DNA of 7,152 nucleotides, from contig JBGUMF010000095.1 in assembly GCA_045116675.1 (NCBI GenBank), forward strand, positions 1 to 7,152, given 5' to 3'. How positions within the stretch are numbered: position 1 is the stretch's first letter; each line of letters begins with the position of its first letter. Origin of the DNA: F23-D06 sp045116675. Lineage in GTDB: Bacteria > Bacteroidota > Bacteroidia > Bacteroidales > WCHB1-69. Below, in pieces: positions 1 through 5,430 of the stretch. Under the pieces are notes generated by a model. That model was not told the DNA's origin and did not search any database. It saw only the letters and a list, made by a program, of their open reading frames with translations. Position numbers and translations under genes: made by a program.

Positions 1-1111
1 AGTATCCCACACACAGGATGGTGGTCTTCGGGTCTTCGATGTTGTTGGCCAGGTGATGTTTGATACGCCCGGCCTCCATCATGCCGGAGGCGGAGATGAT
101 GATGCAGGGACGGTTGTGCTGGTTGAGCCTCTTGGAGTCCTCCACCGTACGCACGTAGGTCAGCTTGTCGAAGCCGAAGGGGTCCTTGGTGTTCTCCATG
201 AACTCGCGCAAGTCTGCGTTGAAATTCTCGTCGTGCAGACGGTAGATGTTGGTGGCCGAGCAGGCGAGTGGGCTGTCCACGAAGCAGTCGATATCGGGCA
301 GGTCGCCAGCGAGTTTGAGCCGGTGCAGGGCATAGACGATCTCCTGCGTGCGCCCGATGGCGAAGGAGGGAATCAACAGCTTGCCTAACCGTTTGGCACA
401 GGCGTCTTTAACCACCAGCATCAAGTCGCGGTCGGCCTCGTCGAGGGTGGTGTGCAAACGGTTGCCGTAGGTGGACTCGGTGATGATGTAGTCGGCGTAC
501 GGGAACGGGACTGGGTCGGGCAGGATGCGTTTGTTATAGCGTCCGACATCGCCGGTGTAGCAGAGTGTACGTGTTTTCCGACCCTCTTTGAAGGTGATGT
601 AGATGGCCCCGCTGCCCAGCATGTGCCCGGTTTCGTAGAAACAGATGGAAACATCCGGAGTGATGTTGAAGGTGAGCTCGCGGGGGATGCTGACGAACTG
701 CGTCATGCACTCGGCGGCATCCTTTTCCGTATAGATGGGCTCAATGGGCTCTTTCCCGATACGGTCCGTCTTCTTGTTGAATTGTTTGGCATCAGCCTCC
801 TGGATACGTCCTGAGTCGGCCAGCATGATGGCGCAGAGGTCGCGGGTGGCCGGTGTGCAGAACACTTTGCCTCGGAATCCGAGTTTGTAGATGTACGGAA
901 TCAGTCCGGAATGATCGATGTGTGCGTGCGACAGCAACAGGAAATCCACCGCTTTCGGGTCGAAACCCAAATCACGGTTCATGCCGTCGGTTTCCAACCC
1001 CTTGCCCTGGTACATACCGCAGTCCAAGAGAATCTTAACTCCTTTTTTGGTGGTGAGCATGAATTTGCTGCCCGTCACTTCTTCAGTGGCACCTAAAAAG
1101 TCTAATGTCAT
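1..1111 (-). CDS. MBL-fold beta-CASP RNA hydrolase, 3' end cut by window edge
   Basis: The frame is open from the ATG at 1111 to the left edge, giving 370 residues without a stop; the C-terminus lies outside. It belongs to the metallo-beta-lactamase/beta-CASP nucleases (RNase J, CPSF73/Ysh1-like, COG1236 type), which cut or trim RNA in the cytoplasm with two zinc ions. Visible motifs are the zinc site H62-A-H64-I-D66-H67, H163 in GHMLGSGA, D188 in YTGDVGR, the beta-CASP ESTYGNR (E212), SFAIGRTQE around 249-257, DSPLA around 279-283, and the C-motif SASGMMEAGRIKHH around 340-353. The family usually has about 450-540 residues, so roughly the last fifth is missing here. The start lies 14 bases after the stop of the DsrM-like gene with no promoter between, so it is probably translated from the dsrC transcript. 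Family assignment is secure; the exact RNA substrate is unknown. Confidence 0.93.
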   Translation of the reverse strand, partial: MTLDFLGATEEVTGSKFMLTTKKGVKILLDCGMYQGKGLETDGMNRDLGFDPKAVDFLLLSHAHIDHSGLIPYIYKLGFRGKVFCTPATRDLCAIMLADSGRIQEADAKQFNKKTDRIGKEPIEPIYTEKDAAECMTQFVSIPRELTFNITPDVSICFYETGHMLGSGAIYITFKEGRKTRTLCYTGDVGRYNKRILPDPVPFPYADYIITESTYGNRLHTTLDEADRDLMLVVKDACAKRLGKLLIPSFAIGRTQEIVYALHRLKLAGDLPDIDCFVDSPLACSATNIYRLHDENFNADLREFMENTKDPFGFDKLTYVRTVEDSKRLNQHNRPCIIISASGMMEAGRIKHHLANNIEDPKTTILCVGY

Positions 1112-1125
1112 ATCGGATTATGGTT

Positions 1126-1773
1126 TTATTCAGTCTCGTTGACAGGCCACACATTGCGCCATCCGTAGAAGTAACCGATGTGGAATCGTGCAGCGAAATA
1201 ATATACGACATGTCTCAGTTTTCCAAACGGGAAATAGAGGAAGAGCAAGATGCACACTATATAATATAGTATATGGATGCATTGGCTTGCAGGGAAAAAC
1301 AGATACAGCATGGTGGCCAGCTGGAAAGTGGAGGTCAGGAAGTTGGAGATGAAGTCGTCAGGATTCGACAGTGGTTTCAGGTCTTTGGAAATGGCACGCT
1401 TCACCAACAGCATGTATCCGCAGAAGCAGGTGAAAGCCAGCAGGATAGGGATGATGAGGTGTATGCGGTCGGGACCGCTGATCCAACGGTTGAAAAAGGG
1501 GAAAAAGGAGAGTACAAACACCAATAGGGAGGTGAAGATGCCCACATGGAACAGCATTCCCGTGGCGTACGAGGGCAGGTGCAGGTAGGCTGATTCCTTG
1601 TTTTGCGGCAGCATGGCTGTCGTGTTGGCATACAACACACCCTTCTCCGTGTCACCGCTCTTTTCAGAAAGATCCTTGGGCTTTCCTAATTTTACGATTC
1701 TGTAAAAAAAGACCAACAGGCTGCCGAGACAGATGAGTGCGGCAGCAAGGGCAATGTATTGAATGGCGGACAT
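1126..1773 (-). CDS. NarI/DsrM-like membrane cytochrome b subunit
   Basis: This 215-residue protein has five hydrophobic segments at about 3-26, 70-94, 103-124, 140-160 and 165-182, the layout of the gamma subunit of respiratory nitrate reductase and of DsrM/HdrE-type heme b proteins. These take electrons from menaquinol and pass them to an iron-sulfur partner. Candidate heme ligands are H65 and H76 (in YLHLPSYATGMLFHVG) and H188 and H198 (FPFGKLRH, ARFHIGYFYG); the H65/H76 spacing resembles H56/H66 of NarI. An in-frame ATG at 1833 would add 20 residues inside dsrC; I chose 1773 because it leaves a 22-base gap and starts directly before the first membrane helix. It sits between dsrC and the MBL gene, which supports a link to DsrC. 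No DsrK-like partner is adjacent. The DsrM versus NarI label is inference. Confidence 0.8.
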   Translation of the reverse strand: MSAIQYIALAAALICLGSLLVFFYRIVKLGKPKDLSEKSGDTEKGVLYANTTAMLPQNKESAYLHLPSYATGMLFHVGIFTSLLVFVLSFFPFFNRWISGPDRIHLIIPILLAFTCFCGYMLLVKRAISKDLKPLSNPDDFISNFLTSTFQLATMLYLFFPASQCIHILYYIVCILLFLYFPFGKLRHVVYYFAARFHIGYFYGWRNVWPVNETE

Positions 1774-1795
1774 GGCAGGTCGTTTTAGGGAATCT

Positions 1796-2113
1796 TTATA
1801 CGCAACCTTCGGGTTTGGGCAGACCGGCCACACGGCAGGCTCCTCTGGCGGGGCCCAGCGGGAAGAGTTCGTAAATCTCTTTCAATTTGAGACCTGACGT
1901 CTTGCAGATGACGCGCACCATCGGGGCGATACCTTTCTCCTCGTAGTTCTCGCGGATACAGTGCAGGATCTTCCAGTGGTTTTCCGTCAGTTCGTTGATG
2001 CCGTCAGCCTTGGCAATCTCCGCTGCCAGACCTTCGGTCCATTCTTCCGGCTTCAGCATGAAACCGTCACCATCAAGCTCGAAGCTTTTTCCTTGATATT
2101 CAATATTGGCCAT
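1796..2113 (-). CDS. dsrC: DsrC-type sulfur carrier protein with both redox cysteines
   Basis: This 105-residue protein is a full-length member of the TusE/DsrC/DsvC family. The C-terminal arm reads GPARGACRVAGLPKPEGCV: C104 is the penultimate cysteine shared by the whole family and C93 is the second cysteine, ten residues before it, which true DsrC has and TusE lacks. In known systems these two cysteines carry sulfur as a trisulfide, formed by sulfite reductase DsrAB and reduced by the membrane complex DsrMKJOP. Two further cysteines, C52 and C70, lie in the helical body. The gene is first in a minus-strand unit with a DsrM-like subunit 22 bases downstream, and has its own Bacteroidota-type promoter. 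No DsrAB is in view, so the sulfur donor is unknown: it could be an anaerobic sulfite reductase, a thiol-oxidising Hdr-like system, or a regulatory role. Identity is firm; function in this host is inference. Confidence 0.93.
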   Translation of the reverse strand: MANIEYQGKSFELDGDGFMLKPEEWTEGLAAEIAKADGINELTENHWKILHCIRENYEEKGIAPMVRVICKTSGLKLKEIYELFPLGPARGACRVAGLPKPEGCV

Positions 2114-2121
2114 GATAAATG

Positions 2122-2135
2122 TGTTTTATAAAACA
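2122..2135. promoter_or_regulatory. 14-base perfect palindrome at the dsrC transcription start
   Basis: TGTTTTATAAAACA is identical to its reverse complement. It begins 8 bases upstream of the dsrC ATG and covers the place where transcription from the dsrC promoter should begin. That position fits an operator bound by a dimeric regulator. AT-rich palindromes of this size can also arise by chance in Bacteroidota leaders, so this is a candidate only. Confidence 0.35.
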
Positions 2136-2139
2136 GCCG

Positions 2140-2170
2140 CAAAAATACGAAAAATATCGGAACGGGACAA
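2140..2170 (-). promoter_or_regulatory. Bacteroidota-type promoter of dsrC
   Basis: Read on the minus strand, TTG (2168-2170) is followed after 20 bases by TATTTTTG (2140-2147), a full match to the -7 consensus TAnnTTTG with a usual -33 spacing. Transcription should start near 2133, giving a leader of about 20 bases before the ATG at 2113. It would drive dsrC, the DsrM-like gene and the MBL hydrolase. Confidence 0.65.
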
Positions 2171-2195
2171 CGGATGTCCAATCCTATAGTTTTTG

Positions 2196-2203
2196 TACTT
2201 TTG
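2196..2203 (+). promoter_or_regulatory. -7 box of the pnuC promoter
   Basis: TACTTTTG matches TAnnTTTG and lies 20 bases before the pnuC ATG at 2224, leaving a leader of only about 14 bases, too short for a riboswitch. No clear -33 TTTG is present at the expected distance (around 2173-2177). The promoter faces away from that of dsrC; the two -7 boxes are about 50 bases apart. Confidence 0.6.
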
Positions 2204-2223
2204 CACCCCGAATCGGAAAAGAT

Positions 2224-2817
2224 ATGGACACACTTGAAATCATCGGGGCCTGCATAGGCCTGCTTTATCTGGCACTGGAGTACAAAGCCAATGTATGGCT
2301 TTGGCCCGTGGGCATCGTGATGTCGCTCTTCTATGTGGTGATTTTTTTCCACGGCAAGTTCTATGCCGATGCGGCTGTGTATCTGTATTATATCGGGGCT
2401 AATGTATATGGCCTCGCTGCATGGCTCCGGAACAAAGACCAGTCGGATGCAGCTGCTCCCGTGCGCATCGTGCATACGCCGAGACGGCAGATTTTGCCGC
2501 TGGCACTGGTGTCGGCCGCATTGTGGCTGGCCATCTTTCTGGTTCTGAAAAACTTCACCGACAGTCCCGTACCCTGGGGCGACGCATTCACTACATCGCT
2601 TAGCGTAGTGGCCATGTGGATGCTCGCCCAGAAACAGCTGGAGCAGTGGCTGCTTTGGGTGTTGGTCAACGTGGTGTCGCTATGCCTCTACGTGTGGAAA
2701 GGCCTCTACCCCACGTCAGGGTTGTATGCGGTCTATACCGTGGTGGCGGTATTGGGCTATCTCAAATGGAAAAGGGTAATGATGGCTACGGATGCGTTGC
2801 CAGATAATGCCGGATGA
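2224..2817 (+). CDS. pnuC: PnuC-family vitamin precursor transporter
   Basis: This 197-residue integral membrane protein has about seven hydrophobic segments and belongs to the PnuC family, which moves nicotinamide riboside, or in relatives thiamine or riboflavin, across the inner membrane by facilitated diffusion. Family features are the N-terminal E-Y-K-A-N-V-W-L-W-P stretch (19-28), the YAD (47-49) and YG-AAW (62-67) region, and W-KGLYPT (158-164) before the last helix. The reading frame is open further upstream, but M at 2224 starts directly before the first helix and 20 bases after a promoter box. Many Bacteroidota pnuC-like genes sit beside thiamine pyrophosphokinase and have a TPP riboswitch; here neither is seen, so nicotinamide riboside is the default guess and the substrate is not settled. 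The 3' end overlaps the convergent trmH by about 32 bases. Confidence 0.9.
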   Translation: MDTLEIIGACIGLLYLALEYKANVWLWPVGIVMSLFYVVIFFHGKFYADAAVYLYYIGANVYGLAAWLRNKDQSDAAAPVRIVHTPRRQILPLALVSAALWLAIFLVLKNFTDSPVPWGDAFTTSLSVVAMWMLAQKQLEQWLLWVLVNVVSLCLYVWKGLYPTSGLYAVYTVVAVLGYLKWKRVMMATDALPDNAG

Positions 2818-3478
2818 TGCCTTCGGGGTCACGGATACTTTTCTGTAGCCATTTGAAATACAGGATTTCATTCTCTTCGTCTGTTAAATGCCAGTCCACG
2901 TTGGAGTGGCGGAGCCGTTCCGAGAAATTGGACAGGATGATGGCCGCCGAATTGGATATGTTGAAGCTTTCCGTGAACCCGTACATCGGAATCAGGGCGT
3001 TGCAGTCGGCGTATTGCACGGCTTCTTCCGAAAGTCCCGTCAGCTCCGTACCGAAGAGGAAGGCGGTCTTGTTTTCCACGGGAAGGTCGTGGATGGTGGT
3101 TTTCTTCTCGTCGGGCAGCGTGGCCACGACAGTATAACCTCTGGCGTGGAGGTTGTCAATACATTGTTTCATGTTGTGCTCCGCGTGCGGATAGTGGTGC
3201 AGCGTGAGCCATTTGTCAGCACCCATACTGATGTCCTTGTGGATTTCGAATTGGTTGCGGTTCTCCACAATGTAGGCGTCCTGGATGCCGTAGCACTCGC
3301 AGCTGCGCATCACGGCGCTGATGTTCTGCGTTTGGTACAAATCCTCCAGCACCACCGTGATGTGACGGGTGCGGTTGTGCAAGACTTCCTGCAGCCGGGC
3401 CTTGCGTTCGTCGGTTACGAACTGCTCCAGATGTTCGATGAGCCTCTTTCTGAGTTCGCGGGTGTATGTTTCTGTCAT
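2786..3478 (-). CDS. trmH: TrmH-type (SpoU) RNA 2'-O-methyltransferase
   Basis: This 230-residue protein is an SPOUT-class methyltransferase that moves a methyl group from S-adenosylmethionine to a ribose 2'-OH. Motif 1 is ED...NISAVMRSCECYGI (45-65) with N52 and catalytic R58, motif 2 is FLFGTELTGLSEEA (140-153) with E145, and motif 3 is IPMYGFTESFNISNSAA (163-179) with N173. The spacings match N35/R41 and E124/N152 of the tRNA(Gm18) enzyme TrmH of Thermus, and the length suits TrmH rather than the longer RlmB type. The most likely target is G18 of tRNA. The gene begins 65 bases after hup, just beyond a strong terminator, and no promoter box is visible in that gap. Its 3' end overlaps convergent pnuC. 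SpoU membership is firm; TrmH versus an rRNA target is likely but not proven. Confidence 0.87.
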   Translation of the reverse strand: MTETYTRELRKRLIEHLEQFVTDERKARLQEVLHNRTRHITVVLEDLYQTQNISAVMRSCECYGIQDAYIVENRNQFEIHKDISMGADKWLTLHHYPHAEHNMKQCIDNLHARGYTVVATLPDEKKTTIHDLPVENKTAFLFGTELTGLSEEAVQYADCNALIPMYGFTESFNISNSAAIILSNFSERLRHSNVDWHLTDEENEILYFKWLQKSIRDPEGIIRHYLATHP

Positions 3479-3491
3479 TTTGCTGGAGTTG

Positions 3492-3528
3492 AAAAAAAAG
3501 AAAAAGCCCTTAAAAAAAGGGCTTTTTC
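3492..3528 (-). terminator. Intrinsic terminator after hup
   Basis: A perfect 12-base-pair inverted repeat (3500-3511 with 3517-3528, arms GAAAAAGCCCTT / AAGGGCTTTTTC) encloses a 5-base loop. On the minus strand it is followed by eight T at 3499-3492, the classical Rho-independent form. It lies 15 bases after the hup stop and its T run ends 13 bases before the trmH ATG. The other strand has no matching T run. Confidence 0.88.
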
Positions 3529-3543
3529 AATAGTTCTGGATGA

Positions 3544-3813
3544 CTATTTCAAGTTAGCCAGTTTGGCACCTGCTTTGAATTTCACAACATTCTTTGCGGG
3601 AATCTTGATGGCTTTCTTGGTTCTGGGATTCAGACCTTTTCTGGCTTCACGTTTTTTCACTTGGAAAGTACCGAAACCAACCAAGGAGATCTTGTCGCCT
3701 TTTTTGAGGGCCTCGCCCGTTGCACACATGAAAGCGTCCAAAGCGCCTTTAGCTTGAACTTTGGTCAAACCGGCTTTTTCAGCCATTGCATCGATTAATT
3801 CACTTTTATTCAT
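3544..3813 (-). CDS. hup: HU-family nucleoid DNA-binding protein
   Basis: This 89-residue protein has the size and fold signature of HU. An N-terminal helical dimerisation part (NKSELIDAMAEKAGLTK, 2-18) is followed by the signature GFGTFQVKKREARKG (46-60) and the DNA-binding arm with N62-P63-R64-T65 and the KIPA end (70-73). Homodimers bend and wrap DNA with little sequence preference and act in nucleoid packing, replication and repair. The usual glycine after NPxT is lysine here (K67), a small deviation. The gene has its own promoter in an AT-rich 135-base leader and ends at a strong terminator, so it is probably expressed highly as a single-gene transcript. HU rather than IHF is favoured by the sequence, though the family is hard to split by eye. 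Confidence 0.95.
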   Translation of the reverse strand: MNKSELIDAMAEKAGLTKVQAKGALDAFMCATGEALKKGDKISLVGFGTFQVKKREARKGLNPRTKKAIKIPAKNVVKFKAGAKLANLK

Positions 3814-3844
3814 ACGATAAAAATTTAAGGTTTATTATGAGCAG

Positions 3845-3878
3845 CAAATTTATATCATTTTGCCTTGTTTTTTGCAAA
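3845..3878 (-). promoter_or_regulatory. Promoter of hup
   Basis: On the minus strand TTTG (3875-3878) and TAAATTTG (3845-3852) are separated by 22 bases, a match to the Bacteroidota -33/-7 pattern near the upper end of spacing. The start would be near 3838 and the leader about 25 bases. The rest of the 3814-3948 gap is AT-rich with A and T tracts and holds no reading frame. Confidence 0.55.
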
Positions 3879-3938
3879 TGACCTTTATTTTATTGAAAAC
3901 TTTTACAAAAATGTTGAAACAGATACCGCTTATTTGTG

Positions 3939-3946
3939 CAAAAATA
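3939..3946 (-). promoter_or_regulatory. Possible second, distal promoter box for hup
   Basis: TATTTTTG on the minus strand fits TAnnTTTG and stands in the same gTATTTTTGC context as the box upstream of the TPR gene. It lies directly after the fmt stop codon, about 126 bases before the hup ATG. No -33 element is clear because the upstream part lies inside fmt. It could give a longer hup leader or be chance in AT-rich DNA. Confidence 0.3.
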
Positions 3947-3948
3947 CA

Positions 3949-4914
3949 CTATTTTAAATAATCAGTGTAGTACTCTTTTCTAAATCCTTTGAGAAAATCT
4001 TCAATTCCCATTCGTTTTTTGCCTTCTAATTGCAGGTTTTCGAGGTAAATTTCAAAGTTTTTAGTGGAAATTCTCATTTTTTTGTCGTTTTCAATCGTTA
4101 TTTTGCCCGGTTTATCCGTACTTTCCTGCTTGCTGATGGAACAAGAATAGATTTTAAGGTTTAATGTCTTTTCAGGTTCGTCGGCGGACTGGGGCAGGCA
4201 GGAGAGGCGGGTGAAGGCGGCAGGGTAGGGACTGAGTCCGCGGATTTTATTGTAGATGTTTTCGGCGGTGTCGTCCCAGCGGATGAGCATATCCTCTTTG
4301 AAAATCTTGGGTGCGGGCTTGAGAACTGGCATCTCGGGTTGTGGGAAAGTCTCCACCATGCCGTTTTCCATGTCGGCCAAGGTCTTGCAGGCGAGTTCGG
4401 CGCCGGCAACCATCAGCTTGTCGTGCAGGCTGCCGCCGTTGTCCGTGGGGGTGATTTCCACCTCTTGCTGCCGGATGATGCGTCCGGTGTCGGTGTGTTC
4501 GTCCAGGAAGAAGGTGGTCACGCCGGTTCTCGTTTCCCCGTTGATAATGGCCCACTGGATGGGGGCCGCTCCACGGTATTGCGGGAGTAGGGAGGCGTGT
4601 ACGTTGAAGGTACCCATGGGGGGCATGGCATAGACGGCTTTGGGTAGCATGCGGAAGGCCACCACCACGAAAGCGTCGGCGGCATAGCCGTGCAGTGCTT
4701 CAAGGAATGTCTCGTCTTTGAGCTTTTCGGGTTGCAGCACGGGAAGCCCGTGCTCCAGGGCATAGACTTTCACATCGGAGGCTTTGACATGCTGCCCCCG
4801 TCCCGCAGGCTTGTCGGGCGTGGTGACCACACAGGCCACTTCGTGTCCCGCGCGGAGGATTTGGTCCAGCACGTTGACGGCGAACTCCGGTGTGCCCATG
4901 AATACGATTCTCAT
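3949..4914 (-). CDS. fmt: Methionyl-tRNA formyltransferase
   Basis: This 321-residue protein matches the length of Fmt (about 315). It transfers a formyl group from 10-formyltetrahydrofolate to Met-tRNA(fMet), preparing the initiator tRNA. The N-terminal Rossmann domain opens with MRIVFMGTPEFAV. The catalytic triad is N104 and H106 in FNVHASLLPQYRGAAPIQWAI-type sequence and D142 in HTDTGRI, with the same H-to-D spacing of 36 as in E. coli Fmt. The C-terminal OB-fold tRNA-binding part runs from about 205. The frame is open upstream to 5160, but that part reads over ribH; the ATG at 4914 starts the conserved sequence, 11 bases after the ribH stop. Co-transcription with ribH and the TPR gene is likely. 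From about residue 248 onwards the gene becomes markedly AT-rich (see findings). Confidence 0.96.
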   Translation of the reverse strand: MRIVFMGTPEFAVNVLDQILRAGHEVACVVTTPDKPAGRGQHVKASDVKVYALEHGLPVLQPEKLKDETFLEALHGYAADAFVVVAFRMLPKAVYAMPPMGTFNVHASLLPQYRGAAPIQWAIINGETRTGVTTFFLDEHTDTGRIIRQQEVEITPTDNGGSLHDKLMVAGAELACKTLADMENGMVETFPQPEMPVLKPAPKIFKEDMLIRWDDTAENIYNKIRGLSPYPAAFTRLSCLPQSADEPEKTLNLKIYSCSISKQESTDKPGKITIENDKKMRISTKNFEIYLENLQLEGKKRMGIEDFLKGFRKEYYTDYLK

Positions 4915-4925
4915 CGGTTGGCGGT

Positions 4926-5426
4926 TTATTTGGTTTCCAGTTCGGATTTCAGGGCCAGCATCTTCAGGCAGCTGACGGCGCCTTCCACGCCTTTGTTGCC
5001 GTAGCGACCGCCGGATCTGTCCTCGGCTTGCTGCATGGTGTCGCAGGTCAGCACGCTGAAGATCACTGGTTTGCTGTGGCGCAGACTTACCTCCATGATG
5101 CCGTTGGATACAGCTTGGGCGATGAATTCGAAATGGCGTGTTTCGCCTTGGATGATGCACCCGATGCAGATGACGGCGTCAAGGTCCGTTCTGTTCTGCA
5201 GCATCAGATGTGCCCCTGATGGGAGTTCATAGCTACCCGGCACATGACATATATATATATTGTCAGACGGGACCCCGTGTTCCGTCAGGGATGTTCTGGC
5301 TCCTTCTAAAAGCGAATCGGTAATGCGGTCGTTCCATTCGCTGACCACAATACCGATTCGGATATTTTTTGCAGATGTGAAATTAAAAGGAGTGAATTCG
5401 GATAAATTCTTCTTCTTTTCCACCAT
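4926..5426 (-). CDS. ribH: 6,7-dimethyl-8-ribityllumazine synthase
   Basis: This 166-residue protein condenses 5-amino-6-ribitylamino-uracil with 3,4-dihydroxy-2-butanone-4-phosphate, the step before riboflavin synthase. Family marks in order are SEWNDRITDSLLEGA (29-43, W31 at the ring-stacking position), VPGSYELP (62-69), the phosphate-binding and catalytic segment CIGCIIQGETRHFEF (87-101) with catalytic H98, and LTCDTMQQAEDRSGGRYGNKG (126-146) with R137. Lumazine synthases have about 155 residues. An in-frame ATG at 5465 would add 13 residues inside the TPR gene; 5426 was chosen because it lies 4 bases after that gene's stop. Other rib genes are not in view. No FMN riboswitch is present, since the upstream sequence is coding. 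The gene holds an unusual alternating AT tract at 5249-5260. Confidence 0.96.
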   Translation of the reverse strand: MVEKKKNLSEFTPFNFTSAKNIRIGIVVSEWNDRITDSLLEGARTSLTEHGVPSDNIYICHVPGSYELPSGAHLMLQNRTDLDAVICIGCIIQGETRHFEFIAQAVSNGIMEVSLRHSKPVIFSVLTCDTMQQAEDRSGGRYGNKGVEGAVSCLKMLALKSELETK

Positions 5427-5430
5427 GCTG

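Noticed and set aside
1774..1833. Upstream start for the DsrM-like gene.
   Set aside because: It would overlap dsrC by 38 bases and add a non-membrane leader not expected in the family.
2119..2223. Upstream start for pnuC.
   Set aside because: The added 35 residues cover both promoters and match nothing in PnuC proteins.
2204..2223. TPP or other riboswitch before pnuC.
   Set aside because: The leader after the promoter box is only about 14 bases, too short for any known riboswitch.
2888..3757. Long plus-strand open frame of 289 codons across trmH and hup.
   Set aside because: It lies antisense to two genes with clear family motifs, spans the terminator between them, and its translation shows no recognisable domain.
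3814..3948. Small RNA or hidden peptide in the gap upstream of hup.
   Set aside because: The stretch is AT-rich with stops in all frames and no stable hairpin; it is better explained as a promoter region.
4915..5160. N-terminal extension of fmt by 82 codons.
   Set aside because: This part only reads the ribH gene in another frame; Fmt homology begins exactly at the ATG at 4914.
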